Shown in pieces: positions 1-40,683 of a stretch of DNA of 64,000 nucleotides. Made by a program: the position numbers and the translations under genes. Within the stretch, counting starts at the first letter, position 1. Each line of letters opens with the position of its first letter. This DNA is from Psettodes erumei (taxonomy: Eukaryota; Chordata; Actinopteri; Pleuronectiformes; Psettodidae). The notes under the pieces were generated by a model. It made no database searches, was not told the origin of the DNA, and worked only from the letters and a program-made list of their open reading frames with translations. Location: contig JAFBJZ010000899.1 in NCBI GenBank assembly GCA_016785225.1, positions 47,501-111,500 on the forward strand, written 5' to 3'.

Positions 1-2638
1 AAAACGTGTTACAATTTTTACATGTTTATTCATTAAGATTACAGATTTTTTCTTTAATTATTGCTCATCTACCATTATCACTTGCAATATTTTAACATAG
101 GGTTTTTTCTTTATTAGACAACTTAAACATGTTTGAGAATTTTTGCCAGTTTGCAACTGTATGAGGATTTACAACAATAAATACAGAAGTTGTTTCTTCT
201 TTTACCTTCCAATACTTTTAAAGGTTGTCATATATGTATATAGTATGAATATACATATATGATGCTGGTGTCTTCCCCCACCCACCCGTGTGTTGGTCAG
301 CTTACAACTGACAAAACAAAAATCAACAGGTTTCTCCCCCTAACGCACAGGCTAGGATCCTGAGGCAGCTGTTAACGAAGCAACCATGGCCTGCAAGGAT
401 GTGTACACACACACATAGACACATTTAGGACACACCTTCACACACACCAGCTATAATTACCTCTGCTTTCAAGAGGTCATATACTCTTTAACACACATTC
501 ACACTTAGAAAAAAAGGAGAGGGATAAGAACTAAGACAACAGTTTTGAGAACTACACTGACAAAAGGTCACACACTACTTTTAGATGGGACTCTGGACAG
601 CACAGGGAGACAGAGAAACGCACAAACATTGCCAGGGAACAGCGTGACACTGAGGTTATACGGGTAGTGACACAGTATGGAATCTTGTGATTTCACGGTT
701 TATCTGAGAGGTTCCTACACACTTTTAAAACTTTAGACTTTGTTTGCTTTTAACCAAATGTAAAAGGAACCATGACTTTTTGGCAGCTTAGCATGAAGAC
801 TGGAGGCAGCCGAAAACAGCTGGTCTGGTAGGAAGATATTATCGTTTATGGTAGCTGTTGCCCTCCATGTTCTTTCTTTATGCTAAGCTAAGCTAATTAG
901 CTGGTAATATCAATCTCAGCTCACAACAAAAAAGCAAATAGGTGTTACTTCAGAAAAATGTCAAATTATTCCTGTAAAGACTTTGGTTGGCATTAAATGT
1001 TATGTATGGTGACGACATAACGTCACATAAATTGCATTAAAAATGTCAACATATTTGTACTTGAAGTATTTACTGGTAAACAAGGCTTTTTGTGCTTTGG
1101 GGACAGCGTGCCAAGTTAAACAAAAAAAAATCCCTTTACAGGCTAATGCACATGAACTTGCACAGAAAGTCAAATGTGTTTCTTGGATGGAAAGAAAAAT
1201 CAATCATGGTGGAATTCAGTCACCAGATTTCCATTTTAAGATGAATCCCTTGTGTCTATCTGCGAGTACCAGACAGTTGTGTTGTGTATGGTTAAGTACA
1301 GTAAATTGAAACAGCACCATACTTCTCAGAGAGGACCTGATTGAAGAAATCTGCGTTAAGTACCGGACAGGCAACAACTTGCTGCACATTTGGTATCTCT
1401 GTAAATATTCTCTGTCACAGTATTAAAAATGGTGGGTTTAAGTACATTTATTACACATAAGTATTAGAACATTTAATTGCTTATCTTCATGACATATGTT
1501 GATTTTTTCTTCTCAAAAGTTATGATATCAGATGGCGCAGGAGAGAAAAAAGATAGAAAAATCTTAGTTTCTATATAAATATCTAAATATACAGTATAAC
1601 CCTTGTAATGATCTGACAACCTGCCACGTTTCCAATACAGTATCTTGGTAAAGGAAAAGAAAAGAAAAAGGTCAGCTCTCACTCATTTGAAATACGTTTC
1701 AGGACTTCAACACTGGCGTCGTGTGAGCAGCTGGAAGCGGCGGCGAGAGAAGCAGCTAATGAGATGGTTTCACTGTGGGTTGGAGTGACAGGTGGGAAGA
1801 ACTGGCCACGGTCCAGTCATACTAAAAAGAACCCGACAAACTATAGGTTGATTCGAAGGGACAGAACGTATGATAAAAAAAAAGTTTAAAAACATGACAG
1901 TGAATCTCAATGAAACAATAAAATAAAAGACATGATATGATTGGACCCTGAGATCCCGCCTAACCCCCCACCCCCCACCCCCATTAGGCCTAACCCCGCC
2001 CTTGCAAGTATTACGCAAGAGAAAACAAAAAAATATAATCACAAGTAGAAAAGAAATGATGACAACAACAAAAAAGGACAGGAAAAAGTGTCCGTCACTA
2101 AATCTTCAAAGGTCGTCTTCATTCACACAGATTTTTTTTAATCAAGTTTTTTTCTCTTTTTTATAGTATATAACTTTTTAGCGTCAATAGTTTCATCTTT
2201 AATAATTAAACAATAAAAGATCTGGCAACGGGAAGGAAGGATGGAGGGTTTACGTACAACTGGACACACAAATGGGCGTCTAAAGAGAACGAGATGATGG
2301 CGGCGTGACGGTAGGGAAGCAAACCGTCTCCCTGGAGGAGACGTTGGGAGAGCGAGCTAGTGGCGAATGGCAGGAGAGTTGATGTTATTACTGATGTCAA
2401 GCATGAATAAATTAAAACGACCGCCACAAGCGCATGGAAATCCACCTCACACCTTCTCTCCGCACCCCTATCCCCTCTTTCTCCTTCAGGCTCGGTCAGA
2501 GCTCCCCTTCCCAATCCGTCCACCACATTTATAAAGCAGGTGTGTTAACTATTCTGTCCTTCTTTCTGTCCTCCTCCTCTATGAGTCTGTGCGATTCATG
2601 GAGTGTTGGCATTTCGACAGTCCACCCCCAACGCTGGT
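1..2638 (-). other. ahcyl2: ahcyl2 3' untranslated region and downstream sequence
   Basis: The stop codon TAA is split from the upstream exon by a long intron and sits 7 nt into the last exon, so everything to the left is 3'UTR or downstream DNA. It has no credible ORF. Possible polyadenylation signals on the minus strand are AATAAA at 25-30 (distal) and the variant ATTAAA near 2199-2204 (proximal). A C-rich tract lies at about 1963-1983. Where transcription really ends cannot be seen. Confidence 0.6.
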
Positions 2639-32341
<29,703 letters not shown>

Positions 32342-32423
32342 CGCTGCAGTTTCACAAAGTCCTTTTTCCAACACGGATAGCGAGTCAAGCGGATGTGAGC
32401 GGAGGAGCGACAACGGCCACAAT

Positions 32424-32659
32424 GCATTGTGGTTCTCGTAGTTCCTTTAAATATCTCAAACTCCTCCCCCGCCACTTCCTTTAATACCAATGACGGACAC
32501 ACCACGGTCATTTTTATCAGTTTTTATCAGTGTGGGTAAAAACAATAAAATCACTGACAGATGCATTCCATTCAGCATAAAAACAGTCTTAACCTCCTCT
32601 TGGACTACATTACCCAGTTGGTAAAACTGCGGTGTAAAATGTATTGTGGGAAACGAAGT
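32424..32659. promoter_or_regulatory. ahcyl2: ahcyl2 promoter with three ZNF143/THAP11-like motifs
   Basis: Upstream of the ahcyl2 ATG are three 19-nt matches to the SBS/ACTACA motif bound by ZNF143 and THAP11 (ACTACAATTCCCAGAATGC). They are minus-strand 32442-32424 (ACTACGAGAACCACAATGC), plus-strand 32604-32622 (ACTACATTACCCAGTTGGT) and minus-strand 32659-32641 (ACTTCGTTTCCCACAATAC). By eye each matches 13-14 of 19 positions. The first overlaps a perfect 16-bp palindrome at 32418-32433. Confidence 0.5.
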
Positions 32660-33189
32660 ATGTAATAAAAAGGGCCACATTAAATTACAAAACAAACGCA
32701 ATTTATGGCATATAATGAATGCTGTCTGTTAACAGAACAGTCACGTTTGTAATTGTCATCATTAATATTATAATTAATTCTCAATTTCACACAAATGTAA
32801 ATCAGAAACTTGCATTTAAATTACTTATATTAGACTTTATGAAGGGGATGCTGCTACATCATGAATTCCCGAGCAGATCGGCTTGTCCTCAACCGATGTT
32901 GACCCCAAATCATCTGAACAATACTGTGCGAAATTGTGCGTCGGTATTTTTCTCCAACCTCACATCAGTCAGTGGACGTGATTGCACAAGTCACTGCATC
33001 ACAGCACAGTGCTCATGCAGGGGATATGCAGTATGGCATTAAAGAAAATGGGAGCAGGAGTAAGGTCAAATTTTTTTTTTTTAAAGGAAGAACTACATTG
33101 CCACCAAGTGGCTGAACAAAGTAGTTAAAATACCAGGTGCCATATATGAAGGGTAATGAACAAGCTTCAGTTGTTTTAAATATCTCAAT

Positions 33190-33195
33190 TTTATT
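33190..33195 (-). terminator. tmem209: tmem209 polyadenylation signal
   Basis: AATAAA on the minus strand, about 0.8 kb past the stop codon; the DNA between shows no other gene. This would make the 3'UTR about 33.17-34.00 kb. Confidence 0.5.
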
Positions 33196-34004
33196 TATCA
33201 GTCTCAGGTGACACGTATAAAATAGTATCACTGGAAACAAGAAAACATGTAGAAAGTATGAAATGATGGTTGACATGACAAACCCAGATAAATGGCATTC
33301 AGGGCTCCTCAGTAGAAGAGTGGTGATTTAAAGGCTCTTCATTTGTTCTCCATCACAGATCAAAAAACTGTACATAATTATGTTGCACTGATACCAGTGA
33401 AAATTATGTATAATTATGTGTGGAGATAATATGGAAAAGTCAGAAACTACAAAATACTCCAATATTTCTAATACTGGGCTATTGCATTTTACACAGGTCC
33501 AATTCTGCAACTAAATTCAAGCACCTGCCAAGAGTATCCCAGACATTCAATTTACAACAGGAGCAGAAATAAAAAACAGCATCCTAACTGTAAAAGTTTA
33601 CTAATGATAAAGAAACATGTATCAAGCCCAAACACACTGTATTTACATTCAAGCTGAATGGGTCTGAGCCCTTTGCTATCCACCAGTTGTGAGGTATATT
33701 ATTTACAATGCTGCCATGCTGGTACATTCCCAAAAAAGAAAGAAGAAAACCAAACAATATAAAAAAAAACAGCTCTGTATCGGTATCGTCAAAAGCACAT
33801 TGTGGTGTAACAGAGCTGTGTTCTTAAAACGTCTATGAAAATACAGCATACCGCTGATTTGTAGATTCAAATGTTGAAAATGTCCAACGATGTGCATTAA
33901 CTGTGAACCTCAAGATGAAGTACTGTTTTTCCAATGTGCCCTTTAAAGAGCAGTCCTTAAATTGAGGTAACCAGTGTACAGAGCACTGAGTAAATTACAA
34001 TGAA

Positions 34005-37000
34005 TCAGTCTTCAAATATCCACAGGATGTTCACACCAGAGAGGCCGAGATTTACTCTCCTGAAGAAAATATAGAAAAGCAATTTAATTATCCCTCAGAC
34101 GACAAGCAAGGTCAACCCAATCATTTTCAATCAAAATGCAATTTGCACTTTCATGTATGACCTTACTGTTGAAAATTAATCAGTATTTCATCATTGTTGC
34201 TAACATGTCAAATATTTTTGCGGGCGAGCCGGCCATTTATATTTTTTCCACAATGTTTTAGTAGTGAAGGCTTACCCCAACATCCCCGACTCCTTGGTCT
34301 TAATGATGTAGAGAAACATGAGGATCGTGTGGAACAGGTTGTTCCTTCCCTGCAGTACAAATTAAGATGGGTTCATTTCATTGTAGTCAACGTGATCCAG
34401 TACAGCAAGACATTCTGAACTTTGTGAATGAGATGACTGTTCTAAAGCCCTGACGTTGGCCTTACAGCTACAACAACATACTGCCTTGTCTAAACACAGT
34501 GTCAGGCCTACAGAGGGCCTGCCATCAGATTTATTTGTCAAATGTTCTGTGCTGTTGGAAAAATTTGTACTGTGCAGTAATGTACAGATCATGGGGAACT
34601 TCATGTCTGCAATGTTGGAAATCTCTGATACAACAGTCACTCTGTATTTTTATATCCCCTTTGTTTATTATTAAGCATTTCCTAAACATTCTGCAGAATA
34701 AATCATTTTCAATTAAGATAATCTTATCTTTAATTTGATTTAGTGTCCCCTCAGGGAAAGATAGAAATAGGACAATTTAAGATGATGCAAACCAGGAAAA
34801 ATGTGAGAGACATTTAATTTTAAGGTGGTATGGGCTGTTCTACAACCACCTGAAAAATACAGAAATGGCTTTTGAAAAGGAGTGAGAAAAGTGAATGTTT
34901 TGGCTGTCACCTTGGGTAAACTGTAGATGTGTCCCTGGTAGATGAGCTGGTAGTGAGGGGGAGTGGTGCTGCTTTGGTGGATGCAGAAGAGGTTTTCCTT
35001 GGTTACATCTATGAAATAGAACAAATAGGGAACAAAAACTGAAACACCATGTAGAAGTCACACAGAATGGAATAGAATGGAGATGTAATGTTTCAAATGT
35101 GAAGCACACTGTGGAAATCACAAGCCTTTCATTTCTTCTGTCCTGTGTGTCTGTGTGCGTCTGTGTGCGTCTGTGTGCGTCTGTGTGCGTATATTTACCA
35201 GGTTTGTCTGGAATGTGGCTGAAGTGCTGTGAAGTGAAAGTCTTCCCATCTGGGTACTTTGGATGTGGGGGCAGTCTGGAGTCCAAGTATGTACAAAACA
35301 TGTGCATGAGGACCTGAGGAAGAAATATGAGGCAGGTGCTGGATGTTTTGCTGATCATATGTCCAGTTTGACAGCCTGTCTGTGTGTCTGTATATGTAAA
35401 CTCACAGCACAGTCAGTGGGGAGGTCTGTGTCCCACTTCCTGTTTTTCAGATCACCACCCCTGTTCCAGCGGAAAGAGCTCATGCAGCCACTGTGAGCCA
35501 GCTCTGACAGAAGAGAATACATGAAACACACATATCTTGTCCAGACTGTAAATATTTTGGCATCTTTATTTGTCGCTGAACATACCCTTTACCCGCTCCA
35601 CTAGATATTCCTGGTTGGGTGTGATGTCCAGGTACTGAACGATAGAGTTCAGGGTGGGGATGGATGAGGCTTTCATCACCGCTGCCTGCTTTAGGCTGCT
35701 TATGCTGGCCTCTTTTGAAAAAAAAGTGGGGAAAATGAGTGAGACTCCAAAATGAAAAGAAAAATACTGTATATGGAAACTGCAGTGATGACTATATCAA
35801 ATTCAGCATTTCAGATTTCCTTCTCTGGTCCTGCATGACCAGCACTTCCTTTTTATTTTAATCTAAATGAGACTGTTCTTTTGTCATGAGTCATATTCTC
35901 TGCAAATGGTTTACCTCCGATCTGGAGCTCAGGGCAGCCCATCCTCCTTAGCTGGCTGTTGACAGAGTCTGTTTCCTTGACCAGTGGGACCAAGATTGTG
36001 TCACTTATCCACTGCAAAGGAAACAAATATTTCCTTACTCAAATCAAATCTATGCTTTACTTTATGTATTTCAGAAGTGTGAAAATCAATAAAACCTGTT
36101 TCATAAACAAAGTTTCTTCAGCATGTGATACTGTAAATATGTCTCAACACTCACATTCCTCAGCTTGGCTGTCCAGCTGTCAATGCGGTCAACTACAGGG
36201 CGACTGGTGGTGATTCTGGCCCACACCTACACAAAAGAAAGGGAAAAAGATTTAATTTCACTCTAAAACCAGCAGACTTATATACCAAATAACATGTTTC
36301 TATTAGGGCCTAACATGATACCATACTGTGCTAATGTACAGACCTCCTCTGCAGCCTGTTTGGAGCCCAGGTCCGTCTCATCCTTGTGGGCAGAGGGGGC
36401 CTGAGAGCGACAGGCTGGCTGGTACAGGAATTTTCTCAGGCTCTGAGCGTAATCCCCCACAGAGCGGTTGTAGTTCCAAAATGTTGGACTATGGCTCGGA
36501 GACGCAGACTCTGGACTCCCTGCAAAGGGCAGCAGTTGACGGCTTTATCTGAAAGGCTTTATTCAATTACACTTATTCATCCACATGTGGAAAATTTAAC
36601 TAAGCTTGAGATCATAATTACTAAATTATCCTCAAAACAGACTAACAGCAGCTGTATTTACTTGTATACCAATGTCTCAGGGTAAAGTTATTTACTAGCA
36701 GTGGGGTTCCCTCTTGCATTGTACCTAGTTGGCTGCGGTGACTCTTCTCCTCCTCTGTACGGAGGAACCTCTCCAGGCATTTCAGATCCTCCATGTAGTC
36801 CTCCTTGCTTCCTGGGGAGTTAAACACTGAGGGCGATGTGCGGTATCGAGCCCTCAAACCGGAGCTTTCTGCTGGCCCAATGCTGCTGGGGTAAGGAGAG
36901 GAACCAGGGGAGGGACTGTAGTTCAACACCTGAGACAAGAATAACACAATATACAGTTATTAAAATTTACCTAAGATTTCTTGCACACTGTTTCACTACT

Positions 37001-38083
37001 GTGATGAACTTACATTTCCAAAGGCCACTGATGGGGAAAAGGGCCCCCCCGCACTGTTTGGGGTGGATGGGTTGCTGAGCGGGGGGCTGTACCCAGGTAC
37101 ACAGCCAGGGGAGAACTTTGGACTGGTGGTGGCCGGTCGAGAGGGGCTGAAGCTCAGCACACTCTGGCCCTGCAGGGGCGACGACTGGGCTGGAGCTGGG
37201 GTCTCCTTTTTTTCTGGTTTCTGGGGTGGAGAGGCCTGAATATCTGGAAGGGGACAGAAGACAACAATTACATTTAATGTGTATGTAGAAATGATTAAAC
37301 AAAGGGAATGAAAAATTAAAAGTCTGCAGGCAAAAAATGGGCAGAGCCTCACTTGTGTTCCTCAGCCCCAGGAGGCGATGCTGCTCAGGGGATACAGCGA
37401 TGGAGGATGGAGCCATGGTGTATTTAAAATACTTCCAGAAATCAAAAAGAGCATTGAGGCTGAAGAGAGAGGCCAGCACCAGTTCTGTGACAGAGGACAG
37501 AAAAGGGAAGGACACATGTAGCATAAAGGGTCTCCTCTGACAGAGTATAGATACTTGGTGTCAAATTAAATTTCAGACTCATGCTTACCTCCTTGCATGT
37601 GGTACTGGATCAACCTTATAATTACAGGTCTCAGTATGTTCTTCTTCTAACTAGTCATACTTTTGTGCTGTTTCAACTTTTACTTTAAGACATTTTATAA
37701 TTTTATAACACCAGCAGACATCCTTAGAATAAATGTTGTGTAGTGGGACCTCACCTATGTACCAGATAGGCCAGTAAGTTATGTTGTAGTATCGGCTCAG
37801 CAATTTCCCTGACCTAGCAGAGAAGGAAAGAAAAGACACACATATACCGTCACAATAGATAGAGGATCAGTATCCGGTGCTCCAACACCAAAGGAATGCT
37901 CATTTTCGCAGGAGAGCACGTTACTGAACTGGGAACAACTCACATTTCAGTGTAAATCATGCCAGCCAGGGACATGTTGAGCACAGCCCAGGCGAGGACC
38001 ACCTGTCGAGCATGCTCCTCTCGCCTCATCCTGAGCGCGCTGTCGATCATACTGGGCATCCCCTCCTTCGACGGACTCAACAT
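34005..38083 (-). CDS. tmem209: tmem209: transmembrane protein 209
   Basis: Fourteen coding exons (high to low): 38083-37944, 37813-37755, 37484-37353, 37243-37014, 36929-36725, 36519-36344, 36226-36155, 36011-35915, 35711-35586, 35503-35406, 35313-35199, 35008-34911, 34349-34276, 34059-34005. Together they are 1677 nt, 558 residues (human about 561). The protein has two hydrophobic segments near the N-terminus (about 28-44 and 68-83), a Ser/Pro-rich linker (SVLSFSPSRP, SPTFWNYNRS), and a conserved C-terminal domain containing VLMHMFCTYLDSRLPPHP and TKENLFCIHQ and ending NILWIFED. Family knowledge: TMEM209 is a nuclear-envelope multi-pass protein reported to associate with nucleoporin Nup205 and to support proliferation. 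Introns are short (about 80-560 bp). The exon at 35711 uses an unusual AAAAG acceptor. Confidence 0.96.
35151..35190. repeat. Decanucleotide repeat (CTGTGTGCGT)4
   Basis: Four perfect copies of a 10-bp unit in the tmem209 intron after the exon 35313-35199. On the gene strand it is a CA-rich array starting at intron position +9. Confidence 0.95.
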
Positions 38084-38104
38084 TGTTGTATCACACTGTT
38101 CAGG
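38084..38104 (-). other. tmem209: tmem209 5'UTR part of the first coding exon
   Basis: A clear acceptor (CTGCCTCAG) ends at 38105, so 21 nt of leader precede the ATG at 38083. The leader must continue in an upstream non-coding exon, for which the donor at 38455/38454 (CTAGCGTG|GTAGGA) is the best candidate. Confidence 0.6.
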
Positions 38105-38455
38105 CTGAGGCAGGGAGCAGAGGACAAACGCTGTGAGACAACCTGTTACAGCGAGGAACAGCTTCGAACCACACCTCTAAAAAGCGTTTTTATCGACCAA
38201 ACAAGTAACGATTCTTTAGCTCGACAGAAAATGGGACCGTGTGGCATGACAACTGCAGGATAATTGACTGATACGGACGGCTAACTAAAAGGTTAGCTTA
38301 AATTAGCTAGCTTCAAAATAAGCAGTACAGAAACTGCAGAGAACCTACGCGTGGATTTCCTTTCCTGTTATACAACAAAGAATACAACATTTCATTCTAA
38401 GGAGGGCGCAAACAAAGCACAAACAGAAGGAGTAAGTAATATAGATCATTCCTAC

Positions 38456-38529
38456 CACGCTAGAGTGAATGACAACTGTGGCGCTGCATAGTTTGTACTT
38501 CACCGGAAGCTACATTTTCTACTTCCGTT
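38456..38529 (-). promoter_or_regulatory. tmem209: tmem209 first-exon/promoter region with inverted ETS motifs
   Basis: Just upstream of the candidate leader-exon donor lie an ETS core ACCGGAAGC at 38502-38510 (plus strand) and AACGGAAGT on the minus strand at 38521-38529. Facing GGAA cores close to a TSS are typical of GABPA/ELK-driven housekeeping promoters. The TSS itself is inferred. Confidence 0.45.
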
Positions 38530-39245
38530 AACAGTAAACGCTGGGTGGTTGTAGCCGAATCTCGTTTCGGTCGAAAAAGACGACGAATGTTAATACACAA
38601 AAACAGGTCTACAAAAGATAATGGTAGTAAAAGAACACTCATACATCAGAATATGTTACGCACTGGAGGCAGGAGGTAAAGTGAGAATTTCCTATGACCA
38701 TGTGGGGGCGCTATCTCCCTGTTTTACAGTTATTTGTATGGTTTTGCACATGGGCGATCCTACCAAAAAGTAAAAAAAAAAAAAAAAAAAATCCATCGTG
38801 ACTATTAATCAACACCATACAACAGCTGTGAATGTTAATTTATTAAAACATTAAGCAAAAGAGAGGATGTAGCTGTAACATTAGTTTAACATTTAGTCAA
38901 CATTCACTCATTAAAGTCTATCACAATAATGCCCAGACGTTTGCAAGAAACTCATTTCCACTCACACAGACAGTAAAAAAAAATTCTGCTTTTAATAAAT
39001 AAAGAGTAAATGGCCATTTCGCAATTTACATATGAACAGGACTACACTGCAAGATTATGGCAGCAGAATTTTTAACTGACATTAATGTGCAACTACAACT
39101 GATTATCAGGCATTCACTCCGTGTTATTGAGCGAGTCAAAGAAAGTCACATTAAAGAATAACAATGAATGATAGCTTATATGAATCCCATCAGGCGATAA
39201 TATTGCACAGGCCTGAGTTAAATCAAAAAAGAAAGGAAAAATAGC

Positions 39246-39251
39246 TTTATT
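39246..39251 (-). terminator. prdm4: prdm4 polyadenylation signal
   Basis: AATAAA on the minus strand, about 200 nt after the TGA stop. The sequence from here to the tmem209 promoter (38.53-39.24 kb) has no gene I can support; it includes an A21 tract at 38771-38791. Confidence 0.45.
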
Positions 39252-39452
39252 GAATTACAGTCAGACCTTTGTCGGCTGACTTATAACGTGGGAATTATTT
39301 TAGCAGCAGTTATGCTTGGAGAAACTAAAAATAAAATAAAATATTTATGTGGTAAAATGTGTAGTAACTGATATTTGGCAAAAACTAGAGGTAAACACCA
39401 GTATTGTATTAAGGAAATAAATAAACAAGACATCTCAAGAGGCACAGTGTTG

Positions 39453-40644
39453 TCAGTGCGGGGGTGACAGTGACTTTTCAGAGTTATATCCTCCAACATC
39501 TAAGCCACAGTCTTCACTATTGGCAGAGTCAACCAGTCTCTCTCCTACTGTGCCTCTGTCATCCTCCTCCTCATCATCATCCTCTCCCTCATCCACACCT
39601 TGCTCCTTACGGGATGTTCTTTCCATCTTAGGCCCTTTGCATATCTTGAGGTGACGGGTGAGGTGGTATTTGGTGAGGAAAGCTTTGTGGCACTTCTCGC
39701 AGACAAAGTCTCTGCGGCCCTCATGAGAGTTCATGTGCTTCTTCAGGTGGTTGGTCTTGAGGAAGTGTTTGTTGCACTTTGGGCACTGTATCCGGCGCTC
39801 GCTGTTGTGGAAAAGGGAAGGAATATGAAGAGGAAACATCATTTATCAGAGATATATGTTTACAGCTTTATCTGGAAGACAATAAATTAAGTTACATACT
39901 GCGTGTGAGAGAACATGTGCTGTTTCAGGTCATGTTTCCTGATGAAGGCCCGGTCGCAGAGGTCACACTTGAGCTTCTCTGCACCGGTGTGAATGAGCAT
40001 GTGTGACGCCACATGGGATTTCTGCGTGAACGATTTCTCACAAACTGTGCATCTATAGTTCTTCTGACCTGTGAGTCAAATGAAAGGAATTTCAGAGGTT
40101 TAACATGTTTCAAGCCAAAACCGCATTTTGGGAAATGCAGTAATACAACGGGCAGCTATGAGAGTCTGAAAAACAAAGAAACAGAGGAAGAACTGTGGGG
40201 TTCATGCCACAGCTGAAAGACAGATCCAGCCTTCAGTCCACTGTTTACACTTCCACCATCTCTGTATGTACCTGTGTGAATCTTGAGGTGCATCCTGAGG
40301 TTGCTGGGATCGCTGAAGGCTTTGCTGCAGTATTCGCACTTGTGAGGCTTCATCCCCACATGCCCCATGAAGTGCACATTGAGCTTAGTGGATGTAATGA
40401 AGGCCCGGGAACACATGCTGCACTTGAATTTCTTCTCCCGCACATGCCCCTGACCTTTTGCTCTGGAGGTAATGTTATTGGAGTTTCCGTTGGTGCCACC
40501 GTTGCTGCTGCTGCTGTTGTTGTCATTGCTTGTCTGTCCCGCAGCGTGGGCATGGCAGGGCCATGGCGAAGAGGAAGAGCTTGAGGTCCCATTGGTCAGC
40601 TTCTCTTCCTGGTGAGTCTGTTGCTGTTGCTGGGGTTGTTGCTC

Positions 40645-40683
<39 letters not shown>

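Noticed and set aside
32342..32422. In-frame extension of ahcyl2 exon 1 upstream of MSVQ
   Set aside because: No ATG in the extension (it would need a TTG start), and it runs through the promoter palindrome; the MSVQ start matches the family.
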